Below are positions 11,807-23,699 of a stretch of 64,000 nt of DNA, piece after piece. Numbering within the stretch: the stretch's first letter is position 1; each line of letters starts with the position of its first letter. The DNA lies in the NCBI GenBank assembly GCA_941918925.1, contig OW799235.1, positions 103,681,947 to 103,745,946 of the forward strand. The letters are read 5' to 3'. Position numbers and translations under genes: made by a program. The stretch comes from Phyto melanocephala (taxonomy: Eukaryota > Arthropoda > Insecta > Diptera > Rhinophoridae). The notes beneath the pieces are model-generated. The model was given only the letters and a program-made list of their open reading frames with translations. It did not search any database and was not told the origin of the DNA.

Positions 11807-12514
11807 TTATTCCCTCCCTGTGGTGCACATGGGTATATATAGCATTGTCATTCCGTTTGTAATTTCTACAATTTTCATTTCCGACCCCATAAAGTATATA
11901 TTTTCTGAAAGCTTATGAATAGAGGAGTCGAGTAAACTCTGTCAGTCTGTCCGTCTGACCGTCTGTCCGTGTGTATGTTGAAATCAACTTTTTGAAGCCA
12001 CATGACATCGCCTGGACACGGGTGAGGTATTAAGATATCAGAAATAGTCGGGAGTAGATAGATATTGGTATTGAAAATCAGAAATATCGGTACATAAACA
12101 ACAGAGATAGGAGCAAAAAACCACGGCCACCTCGTTTTTTTTAACACAAAAACAACATACAACAACAACACACATACATACAAACGTGGTATACTGGTTA
12201 GAGAAAAAGCGGGATCGAATCCCAGCTGAGCCAAAAAAAAATTTTTTTTTATTTTTTAATTTTTTTTATTTTTTATTTTATATATTTTATTGATATTATA
12301 AATTTTTTTTTTTTTTTTATTTTTTTTAAACACATACGTAAACTCAATTTATAATTTTACAATGGGATGTATGTATGTATGTTTTTATATGTATGTATGT
12401 ACGTATGTATTTCATATGAGATGAATGGTGATACAAACTATTGTTATTGCATGACTGCACGTTGTATGGGTATACAAAATTCGGCACGGCCGAATATAGC
12501 ACTCTAACTTGTTT
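11807..12514 (+). mobile_element. mini-me/DINE-like repeat with tRNA-like module, family C copy 1
   Basis: From the left there is a tattccctccc...gggtata hairpin end, then 'cattccgtttgtaa', a 'gaccccataaagtatatat' core, and a GTCY tract (gtcagtctgtccgtctgacc at about 11940-11970). A tRNA-like segment follows at 12186-12232, then long T-rich simple sequence and (ATGT)n at about 12366-12410. The right end is the palindrome ATTCGGC-acg-GCCGAAT followed by tatagcactctaacttgttt. TA/core/GTCY structure is the signature of dipteran mini-me elements, related to DINE-1/helentron-associated repeats. There is no coding capacity. The 119-aa minus-strand ORF at 11875-12234 is a frame through the repeat. 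Confidence 0.85.
12186..12232 (+). other. tRNA-like polymerase III promoter module inside family C
   Basis: gtggtatactggttagag resembles a polymerase III A box (TRGYnnAnnGG), and gggatcgaatcccagc resembles a B box inside a T-arm-like stem. The A-to-B spacing is shorter than in a real tRNA. The same module, in reverse orientation, occurs at 36005-36054 in the second family C copy, so it belongs to the element. It is not a functional tRNA gene. Confidence 0.55.
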
Positions 12515-14247
12515 TTTTACGTCTAAGTTGACCTCCTAAATTTTCTTGACTTCAGTTACAAAATATTATTTTTAAGCAAATTCTTAATATACTGAATGTT
12601 AAGATTACCTTATTTGAAAAATTATTAATTTGATTACATGATAAATATGTAAATAACTCAATAGATTAACTAAGTGCGTTTATTGACCTTTCTATTAATC
12701 AAAATTAGCTACGAAAATCCTTATGTTTTTGGAGAAACGTGCCTGGAATATTTCATTTAAATTGCATAGATATAAATTATCTGAAATAATTTGCAGCTAC
12801 TTTAAATATTAAAAATTATAACATAATATATTTCAATAACGTGATCCTATTCAAGATTTGTTTTACCAAATTTTAGACAAGATACACATAAATATTATCA
12901 AGGCATCAGTTTTGCACAAATTTAATGCTAATTTAAAACAACAAAACTAACTTCTATATTCACAATTTATTTATGAAAACCTTTATCTAGATATTTTTAT
13001 ACTTTTAAAAAAATATTTTTGTTTCACTTTGGAAACCATTGTGACCTTTTAAGAACATATTTTGCAAAATGATAAATCTTAAATATAATATAATATCCCA
13101 AAAGATTTATTATAAGAAAATGTGCACATATAATGTAATGAACTGAACAGCTAAAAGCTATTGAAGCAACCCAAACCAAATCAAAATTCTATCAGTGGTT
13201 AATTTAAAAAAAAAACAAAAACTAATAAAATGTAAAGAGCAAAAAAATGGCAAACTTAATGGCTTATTTTTTGTAATACATACTACGCATATCCTTGTAG
13301 ATTTTTATGTATATATGTATATCTGTTTACGAACAGTGTTCAATGATCTTTAAGTAAATTGTAATGGAATTAGGCTATGAAAGAAAAAAAAAATTTTTGA
13401 TAGAGATTGAAGAAAACTACATATAAGAATTCATGAAAAGTTCTTTTATAATTTGTGCATTTGCATTTCAATAAAAATCAGTAAAATATTCGTTTCTTTT
13501 GGGATATCCATAATATGAATTTTTTTTTTTATTTTATCTGGTGAAATTGTGAACATAAGGAAATCATAACATTTCGTTGTGTTGGCATGTCAGACATATA
13601 TGACGATTTTTAATTTATTACTCTTTGCTACTCTTTGCATACTTGATAAGGACAGATAGACATAAGTTATTTGTTTAACTCAAAGAGCGATTATAATTCC
13701 AAGAGCATATTCTAAATTGTCCATGGACTGGTATTTTTGAACACAGTAGACAAGCTTAACAATATTAGATTATACCCCTGCTATGTTATAGTTTAGCGGT
13801 ACCTAATCTTACATGGTTCCTACTATCACATTCATGGCTTAATTAATACAGCCAAAAAACCGTTCTAGATGAAACTACGGCTACCGATTAAATTTTGAAA
13901 TTTAAATTTCTAGCTAAAAATTTCAGAAAAATATCCCATAAAAACTAAATTCTAACGAAAATAAAAATGAAAAATGAAAAATGTGTAACGATCACGTAAA
14001 ACGTATGCATGTGAAACAACAACAAACAAGCTGCCAACACAGGCGATCCTCAGTGAACACAAGTTTTGTAATGCACCTACCTAAGAAGATTTTGGTTGAA
14101 AACAGATAACCCTAAGTTCTTGTAAACTGAAAAAAATTAGGTTTCAAATATGTTTAAAAAACGACGAATGTGCTTTTTTATTTCTTAAAAGATAAAAACA
14201 AACAACCGTTTGTCGGCAAATTTAGTGCTGAACGTAATTTGATAAAA
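12515..14247. other. AT-rich intergenic DNA
   Basis: I find nothing recognisable. There is no ORF of note and no inverted or direct repeat that I can define. Confidence 0.5.
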
Positions 14248-14392
14248 AACAAGTAAGAGCACTATATTCGGCTGTGCCGAATCTTTTATACCCACCACCA
14301 ATTTTGTGTACATTTAAAGCACAATATTTATTATTTTGTTACTCATTATGGAATAATCTTTTTATAATAAAATATGTATCACTTTCTTTGTA

Positions 14393-15009
14393 GAGGGTGG
14401 TTAAATTTTAAGGGCCCATGTTGAAGGTGAACTACAGCTAGTCTTTAAATTAGTTTTCTGCATTTCATTTTACATTTCTCAATCTCAAACTTACTCAACT
14501 TGATCCGTGGAAAGATACGCAAATGAGCAACGCTTTAAAGTTATTTAGGTTTTTTATGAAAATGGGCGTTCAAATCAAAATGCATTTTGTGCACTTCGTA
14601 ATTCTTTTGATCAACGTAATCATTCAAATTCATCCACAATCGGGAAAATTTTAAAAAATATTTAAATTTCTGCAAAACAGGTCTGTATAAAATGTTAGAA
14701 AATCTGTGAATGCCTTCTTAGTTCGTTGAATGGGAACCATTGCTGTTTTTTGCGATAGTGTGGCAAAAGAGCAGTCAACCTCGACTCATCATCGTGCCCA
14801 ACAATTGAGCATCAACATTGTCATTGAAAATTTGGACCATCAGATAGAGGAGTGGCACCAAAAATGGAGGGGCCATTTGGCCGATATTTTGTCAAATACA
14901 TAACTGAACCATACAAATATTATCATTATAAAAAGAAATGATAGTAATTTCTTAAATAATTTGTGTTTGATATAAATGCAACATCGGTCCTTAAAATTTA
15001 ACCACCCTT
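14393..15009 (+). mobile_element. mariner deletion derivative nested in family A copy 1
   Basis: The ends gagggtggttaaattttaag and, reverse-complemented, aagggtggttaaattttaag are inverted repeats flanked by TA (14391-14392, 15010-15011). Inside, plus-strand frames give N-terminal transposase pieces (a SSTIGKILK-like helix-turn-helix part near 14630, then SVAKEQSTSTHHRAQQLSIN at about 14755-14815). These are followed immediately by the C-terminus, VIENLDHQIEEW...GHLADIL (14818-14895). The catalytic DDE region between them is missing. The same structure occurs inside family A copy 2, so the insertion and the deletion predate amplification of this A lineage. Confidence 0.8.
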
Positions 15010-15063
15010 TATAACTTCGATATGCTACTAAAATGCTTTTGTAAATGTAGTTTTTCAATGAAA

Positions 15064-16110
15064 GTGGGCGTTAAAATAGGCGTGTCAATAAAGTTTCTGC
15101 TAATAAATACAACTAAGATATTTCAATATAGTCCTTTATTTTCCCAAAAACTTTGTCAATAGAGAAATTACATGAATTTAAGAAAACCCGTTATATGGGA
15201 GGTAGGCGTTATAGTGGGCGTGTCACCTAAACTTTTTGGCACAACAACTACATTGACTAGAAGGATATATGTAGTAAATTTCCTCATCATACCTCTAATT
15301 TTGTCGGTTTTATGAGCTTTAACATTTCATTAACGGTAGATAACGTGAAAAGTGGGCGTTATAGTAGGCATGTCAAAGTTATTTTTACGCATGAGTACAT
15401 TTTAGATGTTTCAATATAGCCTTTTATTATTCCAAAATCTTTATTAATAGAGAAATTATATGAATTTTAGGTAAAGCGTTATATGGGAGGTGGGCGTAAA
15501 AGTGGGCGTGGCACCTTAATTTTTTTGTACAATAATGACACTGCCTAGGGGGATATACGTAGCAAATTTGATCATCATACATCAAATTTTGGCGGTTTTA
15601 TGAGCTTTGATATTTCATTAACGGTAGATAACGTGAAAAGTGGGCGTTATAGTAGGCGTGTCAAAGTTATTTTTTCGAATGTGTACATTTTAGATGTTTC
15701 AATATAGCCTTTTATTATTCCAAAATCTTTTTTAATAGAGAAATTATATGAATTTTAGGTAAAACGTTATATGGGAGGTGGGCGTAAAAGTGGGCGTGGC
15801 ATCTTAATTTTTCGGCACAATAATGACATTGCCTAGGGGGATATACGTAGCAAATTTGATCATCATACCTCTAATTTCGGCGGTTTTATGAGCTTTTAAA
15901 TTTCATTAACGGTATATAACGTGAAAAGTGGGCGTTATAGTAGGCGTGTCAAAGTTATTTCTGCGAATGAGTACATTTTAGATGTTTCAATATAGCCCTG
16001 TATTATTCCAAAATCTTTATTAATATAGAAATTATATGAATTTTAGGTAAAACGTTATATAGGAGGTGGGCGTAAAAGTGGGCGTGGCACATTGATTTTC
16101 TGTTAAAAAA
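15064..16110 (+). repeat. tandem array of 288-bp units inside family A
   Basis: The marker gtgggcgtt recurs at 15064, 15352, 15640 and 15929, giving periods of 288, 288 and 289 bp, or three full units and a partial one. Each unit carries 'gttatatgggaggtgggcgt', 'atatcgtagcaaattt'-type and 'gagctttnanatttcattaac' blocks. Family A copy 2 has fewer units, so array length varies between copies, probably by unequal exchange. Confidence 0.85.
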
Positions 16111-16544
16111 AAGCCTCTCACCAAAAAGCAAAGTGTGCAAAATTTCAGAGTCGTACATCCAATTTTGTTGCTTTTATGACGTTTTTGTTTTTAAATATAC
16201 CGAAAAATACACTGTGCGGTATAAATTTTCGTACATTTTGATCGATAACTCCTTTTCTAATGACTAGATTTAGGTAATTTTTGGTGAGAAATATTGTTTT
16301 GACTCGAGAAATATATATTCGAAGTTCCATGACTCTACGTTAATCCGTTTGGACACAATACCTTTTTATTCGATGTTCGTAGGACACGGTTTTTTCGACC
16401 TACTCTTGCATTCCGAGCTATAACTCACTTCCTAATATTCCGATATAGCCCATTTTCAATACCAAACAAACCTTGTCTATAAGAAAGATTCTGGCAAAAT
16501 TTGAGCCTCCTAGCTTTTTCGGTGCGACCTCTATCGTGCTTTCA

Positions 16545-16615
16545 ACAGACGGACAGACGGACAGACGGACAGACGGACAGACGGACAGACGGACAGACGG
16601 ACAGACGGACGGACA
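16545..16615 (+). repeat. GACAGACG microsatellite (GTCY tract of mini-me core)
   Basis: About nine near-perfect 8-bp units run from acagacgg to acggacata. On the opposite strand this is gtccgtctgtcc, the GTCY proto-microsatellite typical of mini-me elements. The corresponding tracts in copies at 17620 and 29160 are much shorter. The ORF through this tract is not a gene. Confidence 0.9.
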
Positions 16616-16992
16616 TAGCTAGATCGTCATCAAATCAAACCCTGATTCAGAATATATATACTTTATGGGGTCTAAAATGGATATTTCGATGTGTTACAAA
16701 CGGAATGACAAAATGAATATACCCCCACCATTTTTTTGGTGGCGGGTATAAAAAAATCACTTTGTTGCTTAATTTAAAATGTCAGAATTAGTCCATCTCA
16801 ATTAAAAATATTTTTAATATTAAGCAATATGACTTAATATTTCAAAACTGAAAAAATTTTACATATTCGGTTGCTAAGGTAATCACATAATAAGGTATTC
16901 AAAAGATTTTTAATTGATATCAATATCATTTAAAAAAATATATAAAAAGAAAATTTGAAGGAAATTTGCATATTAGATTTTAAGTTTACTAA

Positions 16993-17170
16993 TAAAGGGT
17001 CCACCAATTTACGTTTTGTTTTTTCAACTAGTGCTTATTACGTGAATGGTAACACTTAGCTCATGCCTTATTTGACAGATAATTTGTTTTATCCTTCCGC
17101 TGAACGAATATAATTGTGTATACGCTTGAACAACGCTGGGAAATATTGCGCATTACTTTGGCAATAAAGG
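16993..17170 (+). mobile_element. 5' fragment of mariner-family element
   Basis: The left inverted repeat aagggtccaccaatttacg after TA (16993-16994) is followed by the same untranslated leader and transposase start as at 5050-5436, with frame VYTLEQRWEIL (about 17115-17150). Similarity stops near 17165, and no right end is found. It lies in the 730-bp spacer between the two inverted family A copies. Confidence 0.75.
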
Positions 17171-17483
17171 TTTAATAAGTTATCGCCATATTCTAATAAG
17201 ATAATTAAAAATATATATGAGCTCACATTTGCATTTAACCCATTAGCATAGGTTTGAGAAGTCATTTATGTAAAATCAATTAAACCGCTTTATTTATTTT
17301 ATTTTCTCTATCAGTAACGAGTGAGTCGGAAAACCCGCGTAATATAAAAATTCTAAAACATATTAAAATATTTTTCAAATTCATAAATAATTAAAATTTT
17401 TGAATTTATCCACTTTTTCGGAAATCCTCCCATTAAAGGTTTCATAGTTGCTTCCTTATAATTATATTATAATTATTATTATT

Positions 17484-19925
17484 TATACCCGCCACCAAAA
17501 AAATGGTGGGGGTATATTCATTTTGTCATTCCGTTTGTAACACATCGAAATATCCATTTTAGACCCCATAAAGTATATATATTCTGAATCAGGGTTTGAT
17601 TTGATGACGATCTAGCTATGCCCGTCCGTCTGTCCGTCTGTCCGTCTGTTGAAAGCACGATAGAGGTCGCACCGAAAAAGCTAGGGAGCTCAAATTTTGC
17701 CAGAATCTTTCTTATAGACAAGGTTTGTTTGGGCTAAATCGGAATATTAGGAAGAGAGTTATAGCTCGTAAAGCAAGAGTAGGTCGAAAAAACCGTGTCC
17801 TTCGAACGTCGAATAAAATGGAATTATGTCCAAACGCATTAACGTAGACTCATGAAACTTCGAATATATATTTCCTGAGTAAAAACAATATTTTTCTTCG
17901 AAAATTATCTAAATCTATGCATTAGGAGAGGAGTTATCGATCAAAATGTACGAAAATTTATACCGCACAGTGTATTTTTCGGTATATTTAAAAACAAAAA
18001 CGTCATAAAAGCAACAAAATTGGATGTACGACTCTGAAATTTTGCACACTTTGCATTTATGCAAGCGGCTTTTTTGTAACGAAAAATCAATGTGCCACGC
18101 CCACTTTTACGCCCACCTCCCATATAACGTTTTACCTAAAATTCATATAATTTCTCTATTAATAAAGATTTTGGAATAATAAAGGACTATATTGAAACAC
18201 CTAAGTTGTGCTCATTAGCAAAAACAACTTTGACACGCCTAGTATAACGCCCACTTTCACTTTTGAATTGTGTCCAGACGCATAAACGTAGTCATGAAAC
18301 TTTGAATATATATTTATCGAGTCAAAAGAATATTTTTCCCTGAAAATCGCTTAAATCTATGAATTAGGAAAAGAGTTATAGATAAAAATGTACGAAAATT
18401 TATACCGCACAGTGTATATTTCAAATTTAAAACGTAATAAAACTGACAAAACTATATGTACGATTCTGAAATTTTGCAAACATGGTTTTTTGGTCAAAGT
18501 CTTCGTTATAACGGAAAATAGATGTGCCACGCACACTTTTTTCTTTAAATTTTTATAAAAATATATTAGTCATATATATTAGCATTTATTCATCTTACAC
18601 TGCGCCATTTATTGTACTGTAGCTAAATATAAGATAAAGATGATAAGATAGATGACTCTACTAGCAACTACTAGATGGCATGCTAACAACTTATGCTTAT
18701 GTTCTCCTGAAGTTATGCTCTATGAAAAATGAGAATTAAGGAAAATTTTGACCCAAGTAAAAAAAAATTATCTCTAAACATTATAAACAATTTATTTTCA
18801 TGTACTAATGGCTAACAAATTTTAAAATTATACAAAACTTATTTCGTTTGAAAATCTTTTAAAACATTTATAACATTTTATAGAAGTTTAAAAATCAAAA
18901 TCTTACTAATAAATTTCCCGTTTTAGAAAAATGCAGAGAATGTATATTTTAAATCACCCTGTGGCCTATAAAATTTAACCTTAAATTCACTTTCTTCCTC
19001 TTAAATTCATGTAAATTCTCTATGAATAAAGATTTTGGAATACTACAGGACTATATTGAAATATCTAAGTTATGTTTATTAGCAGTAACTTTATTGACAC
19101 GCGTATTTTAACGGCCACTTTCATTGAAATATTAAATTTACGAAAACATTTTTCTAGCATACCGAAGTTATAATGGGTGGTTTAATTTTAAGGGACTATG
19201 TTGATTTTGAATAAAATTATTATGAAATTATTATCATTTATTTTTATAATGATAATATTTGTATGCTTCAATTATGTATGGAACAAAATATCGACCAAAT
19301 GGCCCCCCAACGTAGGCGGCACACTTCGATCCGATAGTCCATATTTTCAATGACCCTGTTGATGCTCAATTGTTGGGCACGATGATGAGTCGAGGTTGCT
19401 TGCTCTTTTGCCACGTTATCGTAAAAAACAGCAATGTTTCCCATTCAACGAACTAAGATGGCATTCACAGATGTTTTCACATTTCATACAGACCTGCTTT
19501 GCGGACATTTAAATATTTTTTACAATTCTCACGATTGTGGACGAACTCGAACGATTATGTTGACCAAAAGAATCACGAAGTGCACGAAATGCATTTTGAT
19601 TTGAAGGCCCATTTTTATAAAAATCTTTAATATTTAAAAGCGTTGTTCGATTGCGTATCTTTCCACGGTTCAAATTGAGTTAGTCTCAGATTGAGAAATG
19701 TCAAATGAAATACAAGAAAAAAGTTGAAGTTTAGATGTGGTTCACCTTTAACATGGGTCCGTCAAATTTAACCACCCTCTACAAAGAAAGTGATACATAT
19801 TTTATTATAAAGAGGTTATTCTATAGCGATTAACAAAATAATAAATATTGTGCTTTAAATGTACATAAAATTGGTGGTGGGTATAAAAGATTCGGCACAG
19901 CCGAATATAGTGCTCTTACTTGTTT
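17484..19925 (-). mobile_element. long mini-me-type repeat, family A copy 2 (inverted)
   Basis: This is the mirror image of copy 1. It starts with the hairpin end tatacccgccaccaaaaaaa, then the core (gaccccataaagtatatat) and a short GTCY tract (gtccgtctgtccgtctgtcc near 17625). Reduced 288-bp-type units follow at 18085-18265, then a nested mariner derivative at 19173-19779. It ends with ttcggcacagccgaat and cttacttgttt. Order and ends match copy 1 throughout, with a lower tandem copy number. It is non-autonomous and shows no ORF of its own. Confidence 0.85.
19173..19779 (-). mobile_element. mariner deletion derivative nested in family A copy 2
   Basis: TA borders are at 19171-19172 and 19780-19781, with the same inverted repeats as the derivative in copy 1. 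On the minus strand, N-terminal pieces (HNRSSSSTIVRIVKN, then SNLDSSSCPTIEHQ) lead directly into the C-terminus VIENMDYRIEVCRLRWGAIW. The orientation relative to family A is the same as in copy 1, as expected for common descent. Confidence 0.75.
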
Positions 19926-19929
19926 ATAT

Positions 19930-21840
19930 TATAAATAAATTTTAAATGTGCCACATAAAAGTTAACTTTTATATTTGGGCTCTATAATTCTTCACACTTT
20001 TTTACAGTTTGACTCAGTAGTTATTTAAATTAAGAAATACTACAAGGTAGAACTACAAAAATAAACTGTAAAAAAAGAATCTTTTTTTTTATATTATATT
20101 TTAGATATTTGCTTTATAATTAAAAAAAAAAGGTTGAAGCAACAAGATTTTCATTAGCAACCTTTTTAAATTAATTAATGCTTTAAAAGGAAAAAAAAAG
20201 AAACTTCTATAGAAAGTACTTGTGTGAGTTTTACATGAAAAAAAACTAAGGAAAAAAAGAACTTGGCTATTGCCATATTTAACACTTCTATAAGCCAACT
20301 CTATGCATTTAAAAGGCAATTTATAATACAATTTATTTACAAGATTTCTTTGCCGCTTTTGCCATTAAACTTTTCTTTATAATTTCATTTCTTTAGCAGC
20401 ACCACACAAAAAAAAAACTAGGAGAAAGAAGAAAATTAAAACTTTTAAAAAGTATTTTCTTTTCATTAAATATGTTTTTTCTCTTATTTTCCATTTTCTT
20501 ATTTATATATTTTTATTTAGCCTTTCTTGTTTGCTGATGTTGCTTTAACGCATAGAGATACTTACTGACACAATTTCCCTTGACGGCGCACAACTAATAA
20601 TTGTGTGTAAGTGTTTGTTTGTATGTGTTTTTGTGTGTACTGAGTTGAATATACTAATGCGAGGTGTGGTCTATATGAAAAACTAATCCTAATAGTCAAG
20701 GTTCCCAATTCCCAGGTCAATTATGGAAAATAAGATCAGGGTTACTCACAACAGTCTTCGTTTTTGTTAAGAATTATTATTTAGTCCTTATTACTAATCC
20801 TAAGTAAAATCCTGCTTAGTTTCCTCACAAACCTCGTTGTTTTCCTACTGTGCACATCTATTCATCTGAAAAAATAGTTTTTTAGATTTCATAAAACGAA
20901 ATACATATGTACATACATATATACATACAGCAATTTAGAGTGAGTTGTTGAAAAGAGAAAAATTTTAAGCTGTAAAAAAAGCATCTGGTTTATATGGGGA
21001 CACAGAAAACTCCATCTATAGAAAACTGTTGGGTTTCCACCTTGTATCACCACTTGGTATTTATGCCACTGAAAGGTTGTCATTTTGTATGTGACTGTTT
21101 GGCAATCGTATTGTGCAGTCTTTTCACTCCATTATTCCGATAAATTAAATCCGAATTCAGTTCAATGTTTATGGTCAAATGGTCTTAAATGTTGCCTTCT
21201 TCCGCTTTTATAAGCCATTGAATATTTTGCCTATACAAACACTTCTATGCTTTGCATGCTAAATAGTAGTCAGTAGTAGTACATACATTCATACACAAAT
21301 ATGTATTTCTAAAAGTTTTCTCCATCAGTCTCAACAGTTAAATGTAATAAAGCTAACAATTTGTAAATATAATGTGCCTCAATTTATGGAAATCAAATTA
21401 TGTGCTCTTGTTGAGGGAACTTAGACTTTTCACAGTAAACAAATCGTTGTTAGTGACACATTTTTAAATCAGAATTAAATCGAAAGTTTTTGGGAAAAAA
21501 ATTTTTCGTACCAGTTGGTATTACATCTACGTATGATTGCAAACGACAAACCATACAATTTGATAAATGGAAATTTTGGGAAAATCAAGTGCAATTAAGT
21601 ACATAATGTTCTGAAACACGATTAAGGTTCTTCTTTTTGATATGGGTTTTTTGTCGAAGTACTGAATAAATACAATTAAGGACTACTACGTAGACAAAAT
21701 TGTTTACACTTAAATCTTGATTAGTTATATGTCCTATATGTCTAACAGCTTGCTACATCCTACTAACAATCTCAATCTCTGCAATCTCTTTGATAAGAAA
21801 CCTTAGCTATGAGAGATTGAATTTTTCCAAAGTTGTCAGT
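19930..21840. other. AT-rich DNA, no recognised gene
   Basis: Poly(A) and poly(T) runs and GT-rich simple sequence (20600-20640) are present, with atgtac/catacatat repeats near 20900. ORFs at 20101-20331 and 20889-21083 (minus) have no domain I recognise. Confidence 0.5.
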
Positions 21841-21849
21841 CGATTTGTA

Positions 21850-22230
21850 AGCACTCAATATATAGACTATTTTATACTTTTTGAGTTCTGATTGTATAAA
21901 GGAACTTTCTAACTAAGTCCGACCACCTGTCTGCTGAAAACATGATAGAGATCGAACAGAAATAAATGATATTTTGCCAGAGTATATTCTATAAATCAGA
22001 TACGTTTGATGAGTTAAAACAGATAAAGGGACTTTTACAAGTCCCCTCATTACAAAAGGACTTAAAAATCTTAAAATGTATGATCCCCCGCATAGTTTTT
22101 CTTAATCTATTAAAAATCATAAAACTGACTAAATTAATTGTACGATTTTGCAAGAATGGTTTAAATCTCTGTGATTTAATATCTAAGAAATTGCCATGAT
22201 ACACCTACCTGAAAACCCACCTCTCGAATA
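21850..22230 (-). mobile_element. degenerate family A fragment
   Basis: The blocks gtctgctgaaaacatgatagag, ttttgccagagtatattct and ataaaactgactaaattaat line up, in order, with family A copy 2 around 17645-17730 and 18430-18470. Divergence is much higher than between copies 1 and 2, so this is an older insertion. The termini are lost. The opposite ORFs at 21966-22204 are frames through it. Confidence 0.55.
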
Positions 22231-22689
22231 TGACATAATCTAATATTGACAAAATTTAAAACATTATTGACCCATTTCCATTCTCTGTTCGCACTTGCGA
22301 ACACAAAACTTACTCATTTTGATAGGTAATTGTATATTCTTTTAGCTTATATAAATAAGAAATAATAATCTGGTTAATAAAATAGTTTTTATGCTATTCG
22401 CGATTTTTCTACACCACAATTTTTAGTGGTTTTTAATTTATGGGTTAAATGCATATTTATTGTACAAAAATTAAAATTGTAACTATGCAGTTTTTACAGC
22501 AACAAATAAACAAAATAAAATCAAAACAAAAAATTTTAACAGTGTTGTTGTACCTAAGAGCAAATATTGGCAGCTATTCAACATCTATAATTGAAAAAAA
22601 AAATAAAAATCAAAGACATAAAGCGATCTATACATTTAAATAACAATAATAACTTGGATCTTAACGATAAGCTAACCAAGATAAATAAA

Positions 22690-23690
22690 TTTGAACTTCC
22701 TGTGAGATTGAGTGGCTTATAATTTGTTTATTCCTCATGGCAAACTCAAAACACATGCAGTTTGGTATAAGGAGTTCCGATTTCTCGATCGACGAACATC
22801 GACTATCGATCGGACGCCACTCACGTTAAATGTACATAATAGACAAACCGATTCGATTTGGTTACAAATTGTGGTGTCGTTGCTCTTCAAATGGGTATTT
22901 GTATAACTATACACCGTATGCGGGTGTCAGTGATAATTACGAAATTATCAAATCGGATTAGGTACAGATATTAATTAAGACAAAATGTTAAAAGGCCAAA
23001 TTACCACAGAGGTTTTTTCGATAACTTTTTAACGTCATACCAACTAATGTGTCTGCTTAGCGGAAACCAAATTGTGCAACTGGTACTGTCCGCAATATTA
23101 GAATTGGAAATGCACCTTTTTAAACAGGATATGAACTGAACTTTGGCGATACATGGGTTTGTCGTTGGGCTGATAATAGAGAAGTGACAATTTGTACTAA
23201 TTTTGACCAAATTGAGCTATTTCACTCTGTAAAACGATAGAAAAAAATATTAAAAAAAATTCGGAAGTTATCAGCAGACTCATATGTTTTTATTCAATTA
23301 TAACCAAGGCATAGATGGTGTTGATTAAGATGATAGTGGCGTTGAAAATTATAGAAAAATATCCGATTTAAAAAGAGATATTGGCCGTTTTTAATTTTAG
23401 TTTTATTCTCATCGGTTGTCAAGGCATGGACTGCTTTGTTTCATAGAAAAAAAAAAACAAAAAACCTATGCCACAAACAAGTTTGTGTGTTATAATAGCA
23501 AAACGAATAGAAAAGTCTCCAGAATTTTTACAAGAGTCGATTATGATTATATTCCCGTAGAGCAGATAGATGGAAAATCTAGAGGTTGCAGATTAAAAAC
23601 CTGTGGAAAGCCAATAAAATGAATGTGCTAAAAGTGTAATGTACATTTACATTCTAAATGTTTTGAGGTGTACCATAAGAAGAACTTTTC
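22690..23690 (+). pseudogene. piggyBac-like transposase remnant
   Basis: In shifting plus-strand frames the order of piggyBac domain motifs is preserved. SIDEHRLSIGRHSR at about 22785-22825 covers the first catalytic Asp region. KPIRFGYKLWCRCSSNGYLY and NYTPYAGVSDNYEIIKSD lie at about 22843-22958. FFDNFLTSYQL (about 23010-23045) covers the second Asp. CRWADNREVTICTNF lies near 23160-23205. YNQGIDGVD (about 23300-23325) corresponds to the GGVD third Asp region. RGCRLKTCGKPIK and KCNVHLHSKCFEVYH (about 23580-23685) form the C-terminal cysteine-rich finger. Several frameshifts and stops are present, so it is inactive. The start of the gene and the inverted-repeat ends were not found. Confidence 0.8.
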
Positions 23691-23699
23691 CACTAAATT

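Larger units (their letters stand above)
14248..16750 (+). mobile_element. long mini-me-type repeat, family A copy 1
   Basis: The left end is acaagtaagagcactatatt followed by the palindrome ATTCGGC-tgt-GCCGAAT (14266-14282) and tatacccaccacca. A nested mariner derivative follows (14393-15009), then a 288-bp tandem array rich in gtgggcgt (15064 to about 16110). A GACAGACG microsatellite is at 16545-16615, and then the core (ctttatggggtctaaaatgg, cggaatgacaaaatgaat). The right end is the hairpin taccccc-acca-tttttt-tggtggcgggta, ending at 16750. The terminal sequences are shared with families B and C. There is no transposase or helicase ORF, so it is non-autonomous. Terminal hairpins and lack of an evident target duplication fit a Helitron/helentron-associated origin, but that is inference. 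Confidence 0.85.

Noticed and set aside
11875..12234. 119-aa minus-strand ORF
   Set aside because: It lies wholly inside mini-me-type family C copy 1 and is not kept in copy 2.
16501..16716. ORF with DRRTDGQT repeats
   Set aside because: It is a frame through the GACAGACG microsatellite of family A; the matching minus-strand ORF at 17518-17721 has the same origin.
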